From: Chloroflexota bacterium
Lineage (GTDB): Bacteria; Chloroflexota; UBA11872
Length of the DNA stretch: 64,000 nt
Direction of reading: 5' to 3'
NCBI GenBank assembly: GCA_026708035.1
Contig: JAPOVQ010000035.1
Coordinates: 186,001 to 250,000 of the forward strand
Under the pieces are notes generated by a model. That model saw only the letters and a program-made list of their open reading frames with translations. It had not been told where the DNA came from and ran no database searches. Positions 44,173 to 52,564 of this stretch are shown here, one piece after another. Numbering within the stretch: the first letter of the stretch is position 1; each line of letters starts with the position of its first letter. Made by a program: the position numbers and the translations under genes.

Positions 44173-45975
44173 ATGGAATCCACCGCTGGCCGTCGCGTAC
44201 TGACGCGGCGGATGGCTCTGGCGGCCATCATGCTTGGGGGCGGCGCCGTCGCCTGCGGGGAGATGCAGCCCCGACCACTCGCCGGCCGCTTGCGGCCCTA
44301 CTGGGAACCCGCGCTCGAGGTCGCGACGGGATCGCTCGACGTGCTGCGGACGCTGGCGATTAATTCCAACGCCTTTGCCCGCGGCTCCCTGTCGGCCGAC
44401 CAATTCGTGCTGAGCGTCGAGGCGCAATGGCCGTCGATTTCCGCGCTATCCCAACAGGTCATCCCGCTGGGCCCGGCGCCGGACGATCAGGCAACCCACC
44501 TGGACCTGGTCGCCGTGGTGGACGCCCTGGTCGAAATTGGCCCGACCGTCCGCGGCTACCGCGAGACCGAGCAGCCCGAACGACTGATGCACCTGGTGAC
44601 CTTGCAGCAACGGGTGCGCGAGCGACTTGGCGCATTCATCGAGGGCATCGGGCCGGGACTGGCCCAGGATGGGCTGCGGGCGCGGCTGGAGGCCATCGGG
44701 GAGTCAACCATCGAGGCCTGGCGCCTGCGCAAGCGCGCCGTGCTGGTCGGCCCCTACCAGGACGAGGCCGCCGCGCGCGCCTCGCTGGCCCACATCGTCG
44801 ACGACCTCCGCCTCTCGCGCGCCAACCCCGGGTGGGTCGAGGTCGGCCGCTTCGGCGACGACGCCGCCGCCGACGCCGTCGCGGGCGAGTGGCTGGCTCG
44901 CGGCGTCCAGGTCCGCGTCGAGGACGTCACGGATCTCACCTTCAACGTGACCACCATTCGTGCGCCCGAGCGTCAATCCTGGCGCGAGCTGCTGTGGCTG
45001 GAACGGCTGGACTTCGACCCCAAGGATTTGGCCGCCTCGGAGCTCGGGGAGCAGGTCGTGGCCGTGGCTCGCTCGGGCAAGGTGGCGTCATTCGGAGCGG
45101 ACGGCGGCCTGCGCTGGGCACGCGACATGCGCATGCCTCTGGCGCACGTATCCATGCAAAGGCACGGCGACCTCCTGGCCATTCACGGGTTCGACGTGCA
45201 ACTGCTCGATGCCGTTGGGAATCAGGTATGGCCGGCTCCATTCCGCCCGGACAATCAGCTCCTCGAGCAGGCGCTCTTTGACGACGAGGGCGCCCGGCTC
45301 GTGGTTCGCAGCACGAACGCCAGCGGCGTCGGACGGGTGTTCGCCTTCACTCGGCAGGGCCCGGATTGGGGCCCCACCAAGAGCTACATCTCGGCCGCAT
45401 CGATCGATCTGGATAAGCGAAGCGGAGCCGTGGCCGTGGGGTCATCCAATCGTGGCGAGAACCAGGTCGTGCTGATCCGACCCGACGGGAATCTTGAGCA
45501 ACGCTTCGGCGTCGACGGCGACATCCTGCAGGTCATCTTCACGCAGGAAGGGGACCAGGTCATCACCCTCACCAGCACTGGTCTGCAGGTATTCGAGGCC
45601 GAGAGCGCCAATATCCGGACCCAACTGCGCTTTCCGGCCACCGCCGCCGCGCGCGCCCCGCGCGACGACATCCTCATTCTCGCCGGGGAGGCCGGCGTCG
45701 GCTCGTTCACGCTCGACGGCACCGAAGTCTGGTTTGCGCCGCGCGTGCGCGCCCGCGCCGTCTATCCCATGGACGACTACGTGGCGGCGCTGGTGGACGA
45801 CATGACCATCACCGTCATCCGCTCCGACGGCGCAGTGCTCGGCGACGCCACCACGCTCGCCGCCATCCGCGGCGTCGCGGTTGCCCCGCGCCTCAACCGG
45901 CTATTCGCCGTCAGCGCCGAGCGCCAGCTCCAAGCCTGGCAACTTCCGCCGGTCACGAGCCCGCCGCAGGGCTAG
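44173..45975 (+). CDS. lipoprotein with SPOR-like region and beta-propeller-like domain
   Basis: 600 residues, unknown function. A signal peptide with lipobox (GGGAVAC, C28) predicts a membrane-anchored lipoprotein. Residues about 30-190 are mostly helical. A segment around 191-260 (VLVGPYQDEAAARASLAHIV, later GWVEVGRFGDDAAADAVAGE and GVQVRVEDV) resembles the SPOR fold that binds denuded peptidoglycan. Residues about 275-595 repeat short beta motifs (VVAVARSGKVASFGADGGLR, VLIRPDGNLEQRFGVDGD, YVAALVDDMTITVIRSDGAV), like a PQQ-type propeller. It starts five bases after miaB. Confidence 0.75.
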   Translation: MESTAGRRVLTRRMALAAIMLGGGAVACGEMQPRPLAGRLRPYWEPALEVATGSLDVLRTLAINSNAFARGSLSADQFVLSVEAQWPSISALSQQVIPLGPAPDDQATHLDLVAVVDALVEIGPTVRGYRETEQPERLMHLVTLQQRVRERLGAFIEGIGPGLAQDGLRARLEAIGESTIEAWRLRKRAVLVGPYQDEAAARASLAHIVDDLRLSRANPGWVEVGRFGDDAAADAVAGEWLARGVQVRVEDVTDLTFNVTTIRAPERQSWRELLWLERLDFDPKDLAASELGEQVVAVARSGKVASFGADGGLRWARDMRMPLAHVSMQRHGDLLAIHGFDVQLLDAVGNQVWPAPFRPDNQLLEQALFDDEGARLVVRSTNASGVGRVFAFTRQGPDWGPTKSYISAASIDLDKRSGAVAVGSSNRGENQVVLIRPDGNLEQRFGVDGDILQVIFTQEGDQVITLTSTGLQVFEAESANIRTQLRFPATAAARAPRDDILILAGEAGVGSFTLDGTEVWFAPRVRARAVYPMDDYVAALVDDMTITVIRSDGAVLGDATTLAAIRGVAVAPRLNRLFAVSAERQLQAWQLPPVTSPPQG

Positions 45976-46029
45976 GCCGCCAACCTCCGCCAACCGCAAG
46001 CGCGCGTCGACGTTCCGCGCTCGACCTGC

Positions 46030-46878
46030 CTACCCGTCGGAGTCCGTAGCCCCCTTGCCCCCAATGGCGCCCAGCAGCCGGGTGAACTCCAGCGGGAAGA
46101 TGAACTTCGAGGACGGGCTCTCACCAAGCGACTTGAGCGTGTCCAGGTACTGCAGGCTCATGGTGTTCGGGTCCACCTGCTGCGCGATCACGAAAATCCG
46201 TTCGAGTGCTTCGCTGAATCCCTGCGCGCGGAGCACGGCGGCCTGCTGGTCGCCTTCGGCGGACAGAATCTCGGCCTGCCGAGCGCCTTCGGCCTTGAGA
46301 ATTGCCGCTTGCTTTTCACCTTCGGCAACCGTGATGTTCGACTGCCGCGTACCGTCGGCTTCCAGAATCACGGCGCGGCGCAGCCGCTCCGCCGACATCT
46401 GGCGATTCATGGCTTCCTGAATCTCTCGCGGCGGGTCGATCTCCCGAATTTCGACGTTGGTGACCTTGATGCCCCACCGCGCGGTCTCGGCATCGAGCTT
46501 CACCCGAATCGATTCGTTGATGCGCTCCCGCTGCGAGAGCACGTCGTCCAGGTCGATGTCGCCAACCACCGCCCGCAGCGTCGTGGTCGCCAGGCCGACG
46601 ACCGCCGCGCGGTAGTCCTCGACCTCCAGCACGGCCCGCTGCGCCTGGTTGATGTCCACGCGCATGTACACCAGGAAGTCGATGTCGATCGAGGCGTTGT
46701 CCTTGGTGATGTTGGTCTGCCGCGGAATGTCCAGCACCTCGGTGCGCGTCTCCACGCGGCGAATCTGGTGCAGGATCGGAATCGCGAAGACGATGCCGGG
46801 CCCCAACATGCCCTCGAACCGCCCGAAGCGAAACCGGGCGATCCGCTGGTAGTCACGCACGAAGTTGATAATGGCCAT
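46030..46878 (-). CDS. stomatin/SPFH-domain (band 7) protein
   Basis: 282-residue membrane-associated scaffold protein. No long N-terminal helix is evident; the SPFH domain begins near residue 20 (GRFEGMLGPGIVFAIPILHQ) and contains VEVLDIPRQTNITKDNASI and VVGDIDLDDVLSQRERI. A coiled coil of alternating Ala/Glu (KQAAILKAEGARQAEILSAE) follows. It sits just after nfeD on the same strand, a pairing known as the stomatin operon. Confidence 0.92.
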   Translation of the reverse strand: MAIINFVRDYQRIARFRFGRFEGMLGPGIVFAIPILHQIRRVETRTEVLDIPRQTNITKDNASIDIDFLVYMRVDINQAQRAVLEVEDYRAAVVGLATTTLRAVVGDIDLDDVLSQRERINESIRVKLDAETARWGIKVTNVEIREIDPPREIQEAMNRQMSAERLRRAVILEADGTRQSNITVAEGEKQAAILKAEGARQAEILSAEGDQQAAVLRAQGFSEALERIFVIAQQVDPNTMSLQYLDTLKSLGESPSSKFIFPLEFTRLLGAIGGKGATDSDG

Positions 46879-46891
46879 GGTGAAGCCTCCT

Positions 46892-48292
46892 TCAGCTCGT
46901 CACCGTCGGCGCCTCTGACGCTGACTCTTGCAAGATATCGACCCTCAGTCGCAAACCTTCGACATCCCGCACCATAACGCGCTCGCCCACATCCGCGTGG
47001 CGCCCCGCCGGCAGCTCCGCTTCCCAGCGCTCGCCGGCAAGCCGCACTTCGCCGCGCGGATCGAGCGTGTGCGTCACTTCCGCCAGCCGGCCGACAAGCG
47101 CGGCCTGAGATGCAGGGCTTACGTACGAGGACGTGGCTCGCACGCGGTCCGACCGAAGCGCCCAGGCTATGACCGCGATTACCGCCGCGAACACGCCGCC
47201 GAGCAGCCCGATCAACCACGGGTTCACGCCGATCTCGATCTCCGGAATACCTATCTCCGGCACTCGAAACGCATCGCCCACAAGCAGAAACGCCCCAGCG
47301 ACGAACGCCGCAACGGCACTGGCTCCGAACAGACCGAAGCCGACCGCCTGAACCTCCAGCGCCGCCAGCCCCAAGGCGCCGAGAATCAGCACCACGCCCA
47401 GCCAGTTCACCGGAAGCTGTCCCAGCCCGGTGAACGCCAGGGCGAGGGCCACCACCCCCACGATCCCCGGCACGCCGAGTCCGGGCGCCGAGAACTCGAC
47501 GAGCAAGCCGAATCCACCGACGAACAGGAGCAGTAGCGCCAGGGTGGGATTCGCCAGCACGGACAGTAAACGCTCCACGCCGGTCGGATCGAGCTCGCGC
47601 ACCTGGAGTCCGGACACGTTGACCTGTTGCATACCCCTTGTGGTCTCGACCTCCGCGCCGTCCGCCTGCCGCAGGAGATCTTCGAGGTCCTCAGCGAGGA
47701 AGTCGATGATGCCCGCGTCTTCAGCCTCGCCCGCGGAGTAGGACTTCGCCTGCGTCACCGTGGCTTCGAGCGCAGCCGCGTCCCGACCGCGCTGCTCGGC
47801 GATGCTGCGAATAAAGGCCTGCGTGTCCTCGCTGACCTTCTCCGCCAGGGTCGCCGGCACGTCTTCACCACCGGCCGTGACCGGCGACGCGGCGCCGATG
47901 TTGGTGCCGGGCGCCATCACCGCGAAGTGAGCGGCCGCGGCGACGAAGGTGCCGGCAGACGCGGCCTGCGAGCCTGCGGGCGACACGTAAACCGCCACCG
48001 GCACGCGGGACTCGAGAATGAGCCCCACCATGTCCCGGGTGCTGTCGGCCAGCCCGCCCGGCGTGTTGAGCCGCACCACCAGCAACGCGGCGTCCGTGTC
48101 CCACGCCTCGTCGAGCACCCGCTCGAGGTAGCGTGTGGCGACGATGTCGATGGGGCCGTCGATGGTCGCGACCGCGACGTACGACGACTGCGCGCCTGCC
48201 GCTGAATAGATGTTTGCCAGCGCCAGCCACGCAACGCCAAGTACGAACATGGCGCCGATACACCAGCGTCTGAGCAGCTGCTGTCGAGCCAT
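46892..48292 (-). CDS. NfeD-family membrane serine protease (long form)
   Basis: 466 residues. A signal sequence (1-34) precedes a ClpP-class periplasmic protease domain (LNTPGGLADSTRDMVGLILE, ASAGTFVAAAAHFAVMAPGT with Ser112 as likely nucleophile). Four to five hydrophobic helices span about 250-370, followed by the NfeD OB-like domain (AALVGRLAEVTHTLDPRGEV). The residue matching the catalytic Lys of the archaeal prototype appears to be Arg162 (AFIRSIAEQRGRD). The partner SPFH gene follows by 14 bases. The start is ATG 48292. Confidence 0.9.
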   Translation of the reverse strand: MARQQLLRRWCIGAMFVLGVAWLALANIYSAAGAQSSYVAVATIDGPIDIVATRYLERVLDEAWDTDAALLVVRLNTPGGLADSTRDMVGLILESRVPVAVYVSPAGSQAASAGTFVAAAAHFAVMAPGTNIGAASPVTAGGEDVPATLAEKVSEDTQAFIRSIAEQRGRDAAALEATVTQAKSYSAGEAEDAGIIDFLAEDLEDLLRQADGAEVETTRGMQQVNVSGLQVRELDPTGVERLLSVLANPTLALLLLFVGGFGLLVEFSAPGLGVPGIVGVVALALAFTGLGQLPVNWLGVVLILGALGLAALEVQAVGFGLFGASAVAAFVAGAFLLVGDAFRVPEIGIPEIEIGVNPWLIGLLGGVFAAVIAVIAWALRSDRVRATSSYVSPASQAALVGRLAEVTHTLDPRGEVRLAGERWEAELPAGRHADVGERVMVRDVEGLRLRVDILQESASEAPTVTS

Positions 48293-48386
48293 TGGGCACC
48301 CTCCGCGCCGTCGACGCAATCTCGGCCGCGCCCTCCGCCACCGTCGGCTCAAGTATGCGCTATTCGCCCACGACGCTCTGGTCGAA

Positions 48387-48905
48387 TCACTCCGGTTCAG
48401 ACCACGCTTGCCCGCGCGGGCCGTAGACGCGAAACGTCTCGGGACCGTATGGCGCCGGCGCGAAGTCGTCGTTCCGCGCCAGCCGTGTGTACGTCCCGTC
48501 GAGCACCGGCAGCGCAATCTCGGGCACCAGCGAGACGAATTTGTCAGGCGTGCCCCGCAGGTCGGCGGCGCCGAACACGCCCACCGCATCGGCCTCCGAG
48601 GAAACCGCGCGTGGACGGCCTCGCACGTGCCGCATTTCAAAGATCACAAAGGTGTTCAACTCGTCGGCATCGACGCGGTGACGCACGGCCACTATGCCCT
48701 CCGGCTCGGCCTCGATCCCCGCCTCCTCCCACACTTCGCGCACCAGCGCCGCCTCGAGCGATTCGCCGGGATCGACCTTGCCACCGGGGAACATGAACCT
48801 GCCGCGATGCCGGCTGTAGGTCAGCCGCACCAGCACGATGCCGTCGCCGGAACGCACCACGCCGCCAACGGCAATCACCGCGCGATGACCGGAACGTCGA
48901 GCCAT
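48387..48905 (-). CDS. Nudix hydrolase
   Basis: 172 residues from ATG 48905. The Nudix box GGKVDPGESLEAALVREVWE plus EAGIE is complete (GX5EX7REUXEEXGU), so pyrophosphate hydrolysis is expected. The substrate is unknown; the C-terminal part (GPETFRVYGPRG) is not diagnostic. It precedes nfeD by 94 bases on the same strand. Confidence 0.88.
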   Translation of the reverse strand: MARRSGHRAVIAVGGVVRSGDGIVLVRLTYSRHRGRFMFPGGKVDPGESLEAALVREVWEEAGIEAEPEGIVAVRHRVDADELNTFVIFEMRHVRGRPRAVSSEADAVGVFGAADLRGTPDKFVSLVPEIALPVLDGTYTRLARNDDFAPAPYGPETFRVYGPRGQAWSEPE

Positions 48906-49262
48906 GGCCCTAAGCCTAACGAGCCGTGGAACAATCGGATGCGCAGGCAGTGGCCTGCATCGAGTCCGTCGTTCCCGCGAGTGGAGCCCCGGGCGAGATC
49001 TCTCCGTCATTCCCGCCAAGGGAGACCCTTGCGTAAACGTTCCGAAGTAGATTGGAGAGCACGTCCGGTCCCCTCTCCTTTGATGGGAGAGGGCTAGGGT
49101 GAGGGTGATTCGAAGCTTGGGCGCGGCTCACACCCCGAATCTGATCGGTCTGTGCAACGGATTCCGGAAGCGGGGCCGCTGGGCACCGGCTACCGACCGT
49201 CGTTGTTGCCTGGCACTCCCGTAGGCCACAATCAGCCGCCTCGCCGCCAATGGTTATTGCCC
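48906..49262. other. intergenic region between divergent Nudix and CocE genes
   Basis: No gene is evident. It holds fragments of the dispersed TCCCGC repeat (about 48971-49035) and a diverged copy of the palindromic repeat (49051-49120, listed separately). No clear promoter was found for either flanking gene. The CocE frame is open back to 49152, but that part has no family similarity. Confidence 0.6.
49051..49120. repeat. third, diverged copy of the CCCTCTCC palindromic repeat
   Basis: Begins ATTGGAGAGC and ends with GCTTGG, like the copies near 27527-27687, including GGGTGAGGGTGAT. CCCTCTCC and GGAGAGGG can still pair, with a 7-base loop. Two copies plus this one indicate a dispersed family. 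Confidence 0.65.
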
Positions 49263-51158
49263 ATGCCTGATGCAGCGGCGCCGTTCCAAGGCTCGCACCG
49301 CGCCTACGACTCGATTGTTAGTCCAAACGTCCTCATTCCCGCCCGCGACGGCGTGCCGCTGGCCGCCGACGTCTACCTGCCCGCGCGCAACGGCGAGGCG
49401 GTGGAGGGAGCATTCCCTGCCATCGTCGAGCGCACGCCCTATCTCAAGGACGGCACGAACTACGCCCGGCGCGGCCATTGGTATGCCCGTCGCGGCTACG
49501 CCACGGTCATCAACGACGTCCGCGGGCGCGGGCAATCGTCCGGCGAGTGGTATCCCTTTGCACTGGAGGCGCCCGACGGCTACGACGTGGTCGAATGGGT
49601 GGCCGCGCAGCCGTGGTGCAACGGGCGCGTGGGCACCATGGGCGCCAGCTACGCCGGGTCGGACCAGAGCGCGCTGGCCACGCTCAATCCGCCGCACCTC
49701 GCCTGCCAGGTCGTCGGGCAGGGCACCAGCAACTATCACGTGTCGTCGCTGCGGCAGGGCGGCGCCCTGGAGCAACGCTTCATCCGCTACGCCTTTCGCA
49801 TGGCGCGCACCAGCCGCGAAGCCCTGGCCGACCCCGACCTGAAGCGCACCTTCGACGCCGCCGATCTCCAGATCCCGGAGCTATTCGGTCCACCGCTGCG
49901 ATTCCGTCCCGGACGCACCGCCCTGCGCTTGCTGCCCACCTATGAGCAATGGGCCTGGGACATCCTGACCCGCGGCGTCTACGACGAGTACTGGATGCAG
50001 CGCGGCTACACCATCGACCGCTATTGGGATGAGCACTCCGATGTTCCGGTGCTCTTCCAGAGCGGCTGGTACGACACCTATCCACGCGGCGCGATTGCCA
50101 ATTTCCTCGCCCTCGGCGAGCGCAAGTCGAGTCCCATGCGCCTGGTCATGGGTCCCTGGCGGCATGGCGAGGGAACGGTCGAGGAGAGCACCGCCGGCGA
50201 CGTCCAGCTCGGCATCGACGCCGCCGTGCCCGCCTACGACGACATGCGGCTGCGCTTCTTCGACGAGCACTTGAAGGGGCTCGACACCGGATTGCGCGGC
50301 GCGCCGCCGGTTCGCTACTTCGTCATGGGCGGCCACGAGGGGCGTCCACCCGCCGATCTCGAGTCCACGCTTTGGCACGGCGGTCGTTGGGAGAGCGCCG
50401 CCACATGGCCCCCGCCGGAATACCGGGAGCAGGCGCTCTATTTCCACCCGGACGGTTCCCTCCAGGCTCAAGCGCCCACCGCCAGGCACGAGCCGACGCG
50501 ATACACCTACGACCCGCACGATCCGGTGCTCACCGCCGGCGGATCGATCAGCGCCTCGGAGGACATACTGCCGTCCGGGGGCTTCGATCAACGCGGTCAG
50601 CCCGGCCGCTTCTTTGGACACCACGACACGCTGTCCCTGGCCTCGCGTCCCGACGTGCTGTCGTTCGAGACGCCGCCCCTGGACTCCGACATCGAGATCG
50701 CCGGTCCCGTGGAGGTGCGGCTGTTCGCGGCGAGCACGGCGGTCGACACCGACTTTACCGCCAAGCTGCTCGACGTCTACCCGCACGACCGCGACGCGCC
50801 CGGCAGCACGCCGGGCGGCTACGAGCTGAATCTCTGCGACAGCATCATCCGCGCGCGCTTCCGCAACGGATTCGAGTCGGAGGAGTTCCTCACGCCGGGC
50901 GAGATCTGCGAGTTCCGGATCATCCTGTATCCCACCGCAAATCGCTTCGCCCGCGGGCATCGCATTCGGGTTGACATCTCGTCGAGCAACTACCCGCGCT
51001 TCGACGCCAATCCCAATACCGGCGAGCCGCTGGGGCACGCCCGCCGCGTCAAAACGGCGGACCAGTCAATCTTCCACGACGCCAGTTGGCCGAGCCGCCT
51101 GCTCATCCACGCACGCACCGATTCACCCGTCGCGTCCTCAGGCGATTCCGGGCGCTGA
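49263..51158 (+). CDS. CocE/NonD family alpha/beta hydrolase
   Basis: Predicted esterase/acyl-peptidase of the X-Pro dipeptidyl-peptidase class. 631 residues from ATG 49263; the frame continues upstream to 49152 without family similarity. The Ser nucleophile is Ser129 in GASYAG; the acid is likely the Asp in SGWYDTYPRG and the base the His in GPWRHGEG. The C-terminal beta-sandwich begins near residue 450 (PGRFFGHHDTLSLAS). The natural substrate is unknown; cocaine esterase is only the name-giving relative. Confidence 0.9.
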   Translation: MPDAAAPFQGSHRAYDSIVSPNVLIPARDGVPLAADVYLPARNGEAVEGAFPAIVERTPYLKDGTNYARRGHWYARRGYATVINDVRGRGQSSGEWYPFALEAPDGYDVVEWVAAQPWCNGRVGTMGASYAGSDQSALATLNPPHLACQVVGQGTSNYHVSSLRQGGALEQRFIRYAFRMARTSREALADPDLKRTFDAADLQIPELFGPPLRFRPGRTALRLLPTYEQWAWDILTRGVYDEYWMQRGYTIDRYWDEHSDVPVLFQSGWYDTYPRGAIANFLALGERKSSPMRLVMGPWRHGEGTVEESTAGDVQLGIDAAVPAYDDMRLRFFDEHLKGLDTGLRGAPPVRYFVMGGHEGRPPADLESTLWHGGRWESAATWPPPEYREQALYFHPDGSLQAQAPTARHEPTRYTYDPHDPVLTAGGSISASEDILPSGGFDQRGQPGRFFGHHDTLSLASRPDVLSFETPPLDSDIEIAGPVEVRLFAASTAVDTDFTAKLLDVYPHDRDAPGSTPGGYELNLCDSIIRARFRNGFESEEFLTPGEICEFRIILYPTANRFARGHRIRVDISSSNYPRFDANPNTGEPLGHARRVKTADQSIFHDASWPSRLLIHARTDSPVASSGDSGR

Positions 51159-51161
51159 GGC

Positions 51162-51710
51162 GTGAACCGCACATTCGGCGGCACGACCGTTGCGTGCGTC
51201 CGCGGCGACATCACGGAGCAGGAGGTCGACGCGATCGTCAACGCGGCCAACGCGCAGCTTGCCGGCGGCGGGGGCGTAGACGGCGCCATTCATCGGGCCG
51301 GCGGACGCTCAATCATGGCGGAGTGCCGCGCCATCGGCGGCTGCCCCACGGGCCAGGCCGTGCGCACCGGGGCCGGCGACCTGCCCGCCGAGCACGTCAT
51401 CCACGCGGTTGGGCCGATCTGGCGGGGCGGCGAGCACGGCGAACCCGACCTGCTCGCCTCGGCCTACCAGTCGAGCCTCGAGGCCGCCGCCCAATCCGGC
51501 GCGCGCACGATTGCCTTTCCCTCCATCAGCACCGGCGCCTACGGCTACCCCAAAGCGAGCGCCGCGGCCATCGCCATGGCCAGCGTGGCCGCACACGCGC
51601 CAATGCTCGAGTTCGCCGAAGTCCGCTTCGTGCTCTTCAGCGACGCCGACTTGCAGGTCTATCGGCAGGCGCTACATCAAGTCGCGGCGTCCGACGCGGG
51701 TGGCCGTTAG
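51162..51710 (+). CDS. macro-domain protein (O-acetyl-ADP-ribose deacetylase-like)
   Basis: 182 residues starting at GTG 51162 after a GAGGC. Macro-domain signatures are VDAIVNAANAQLAGGGGVDG, GQAVRTGAGDLPAEHVIHAV and the FPSISTGAYGYPKASAA loop. The active-site Asn-Asn-Gly-Asp pattern of MacroD enzymes is mostly present (NAAN, GGGVDGAI). It is predicted to bind or hydrolyse ADP-ribose derivatives. Its 3' end overlaps the convergent PhyH-like gene by four bases. Confidence 0.9.
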   Translation: MNRTFGGTTVACVRGDITEQEVDAIVNAANAQLAGGGGVDGAIHRAGGRSIMAECRAIGGCPTGQAVRTGAGDLPAEHVIHAVGPIWRGGEHGEPDLLASAYQSSLEAAAQSGARTIAFPSISTGAYGYPKASAAAIAMASVAAHAPMLEFAEVRFVLFSDADLQVYRQALHQVAASDAGGR

Positions 51711-52462
51711 GACAGCGTCGGCGGCCCCATGCGTCGCGGGTCTCTCGTTGGCGGCTGCAAGATCCGTTCCTGGGCTTCGGTCAGACCCTCCACGCCCGCG
51801 CCGTCCGGATAGGGCATCCACCAGGCCATTGGGCGCGGGCTGTATTTGTAGAAGATCGTGCGGCGTTCGGCCGCGCCGTGCCATGGCAGCGGTCCGTGCG
51901 TCAGCGCTTCGGTGAAGAACACCGCCGTTCCCGCAGGCCCGGTCACTCGCTCGACGAATGGCTGCGCCTCTTCGAGGTCCTTCCAGTCGGCAGGGAAGGG
52001 CAAGTTGCTCTTGTGGCTGCCGGGCACGCAGGCAAAGCCGCCGTCGCCGGGATTCACGTCCATCAAATTGATGGCCACCACGCACAGGCCGTTGTAGAAC
52101 CGGCCGTCGGCGAACTCAAAGTACTGCGCCGAGTCATACGGCACGCGCCCGCCGTGCAGCGTGGCGCCAATGGGACTTAGACCGCCACGAATTATGTCAA
52201 GGTAGGTGTGGTCCAGGCGCACGTGCGGCCCCACCATGTCGACCACAAACGGCAGCAGCTTGGGATGATCGATCAGGTCGCGGTAGGGCGCGCCCCACGC
52301 CAGCAGTTCCAAGAAGCGATGCGATGACCAGTCCTGGTCCGGCAGACTCGCGATCTGCTCGTCGAGAACGTCGTTAAGCGCCTCCACCTCCGCGGCGTCC
52401 AGCGCGTTCGGGACTGCCAGAAACCCCTGCAGGTCGAAGAGATACCGCTCGTGCTCAGTCAT
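51707..52462 (-). CDS. phytanoyl-CoA dioxygenase (PhyH) family protein
   Basis: 251 residues from ATG 52462. The family signature DVNPGDGGFACVPGSHKSN (about residues 145-163) and the C-terminal HGPLPWHGAAERRTIFYKYS, carrying the distal His and the 2-oxoglutarate Arg, are clear. The proximal HxD iron motif is not obvious; the only nearby residues are in TLHGGRVPYDSAQ. It is therefore a probable 2-oxoglutarate/iron oxygenase with an uncertain first iron ligand. It lies after the ABC transporter genes, and its role may be tied to their substrate. Confidence 0.82.
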   Translation of the reverse strand: MTEHERYLFDLQGFLAVPNALDAAEVEALNDVLDEQIASLPDQDWSSHRFLELLAWGAPYRDLIDHPKLLPFVVDMVGPHVRLDHTYLDIIRGGLSPIGATLHGGRVPYDSAQYFEFADGRFYNGLCVVAINLMDVNPGDGGFACVPGSHKSNLPFPADWKDLEEAQPFVERVTGPAGTAVFFTEALTHGPLPWHGAAERRTIFYKYSPRPMAWWMPYPDGAGVEGLTEAQERILQPPTRDPRRMGPPTLS

Positions 52463-52564
52463 TGAACGATTCACCCGGCATCTGCCGCGGCCCATGCTGG
52501 CACATCCAGCCACCGGGGGGACAGATTGCGACCGCCGGATTCCCGAAAGACCGGTCGTGGGGCG

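Noticed and set aside
48293-48640. N-terminal extension of the NfeD frame
   Set aside because: The product has no signal-peptide character and overlaps the Nudix gene; the ATG at 48292 gives a proper signal sequence.
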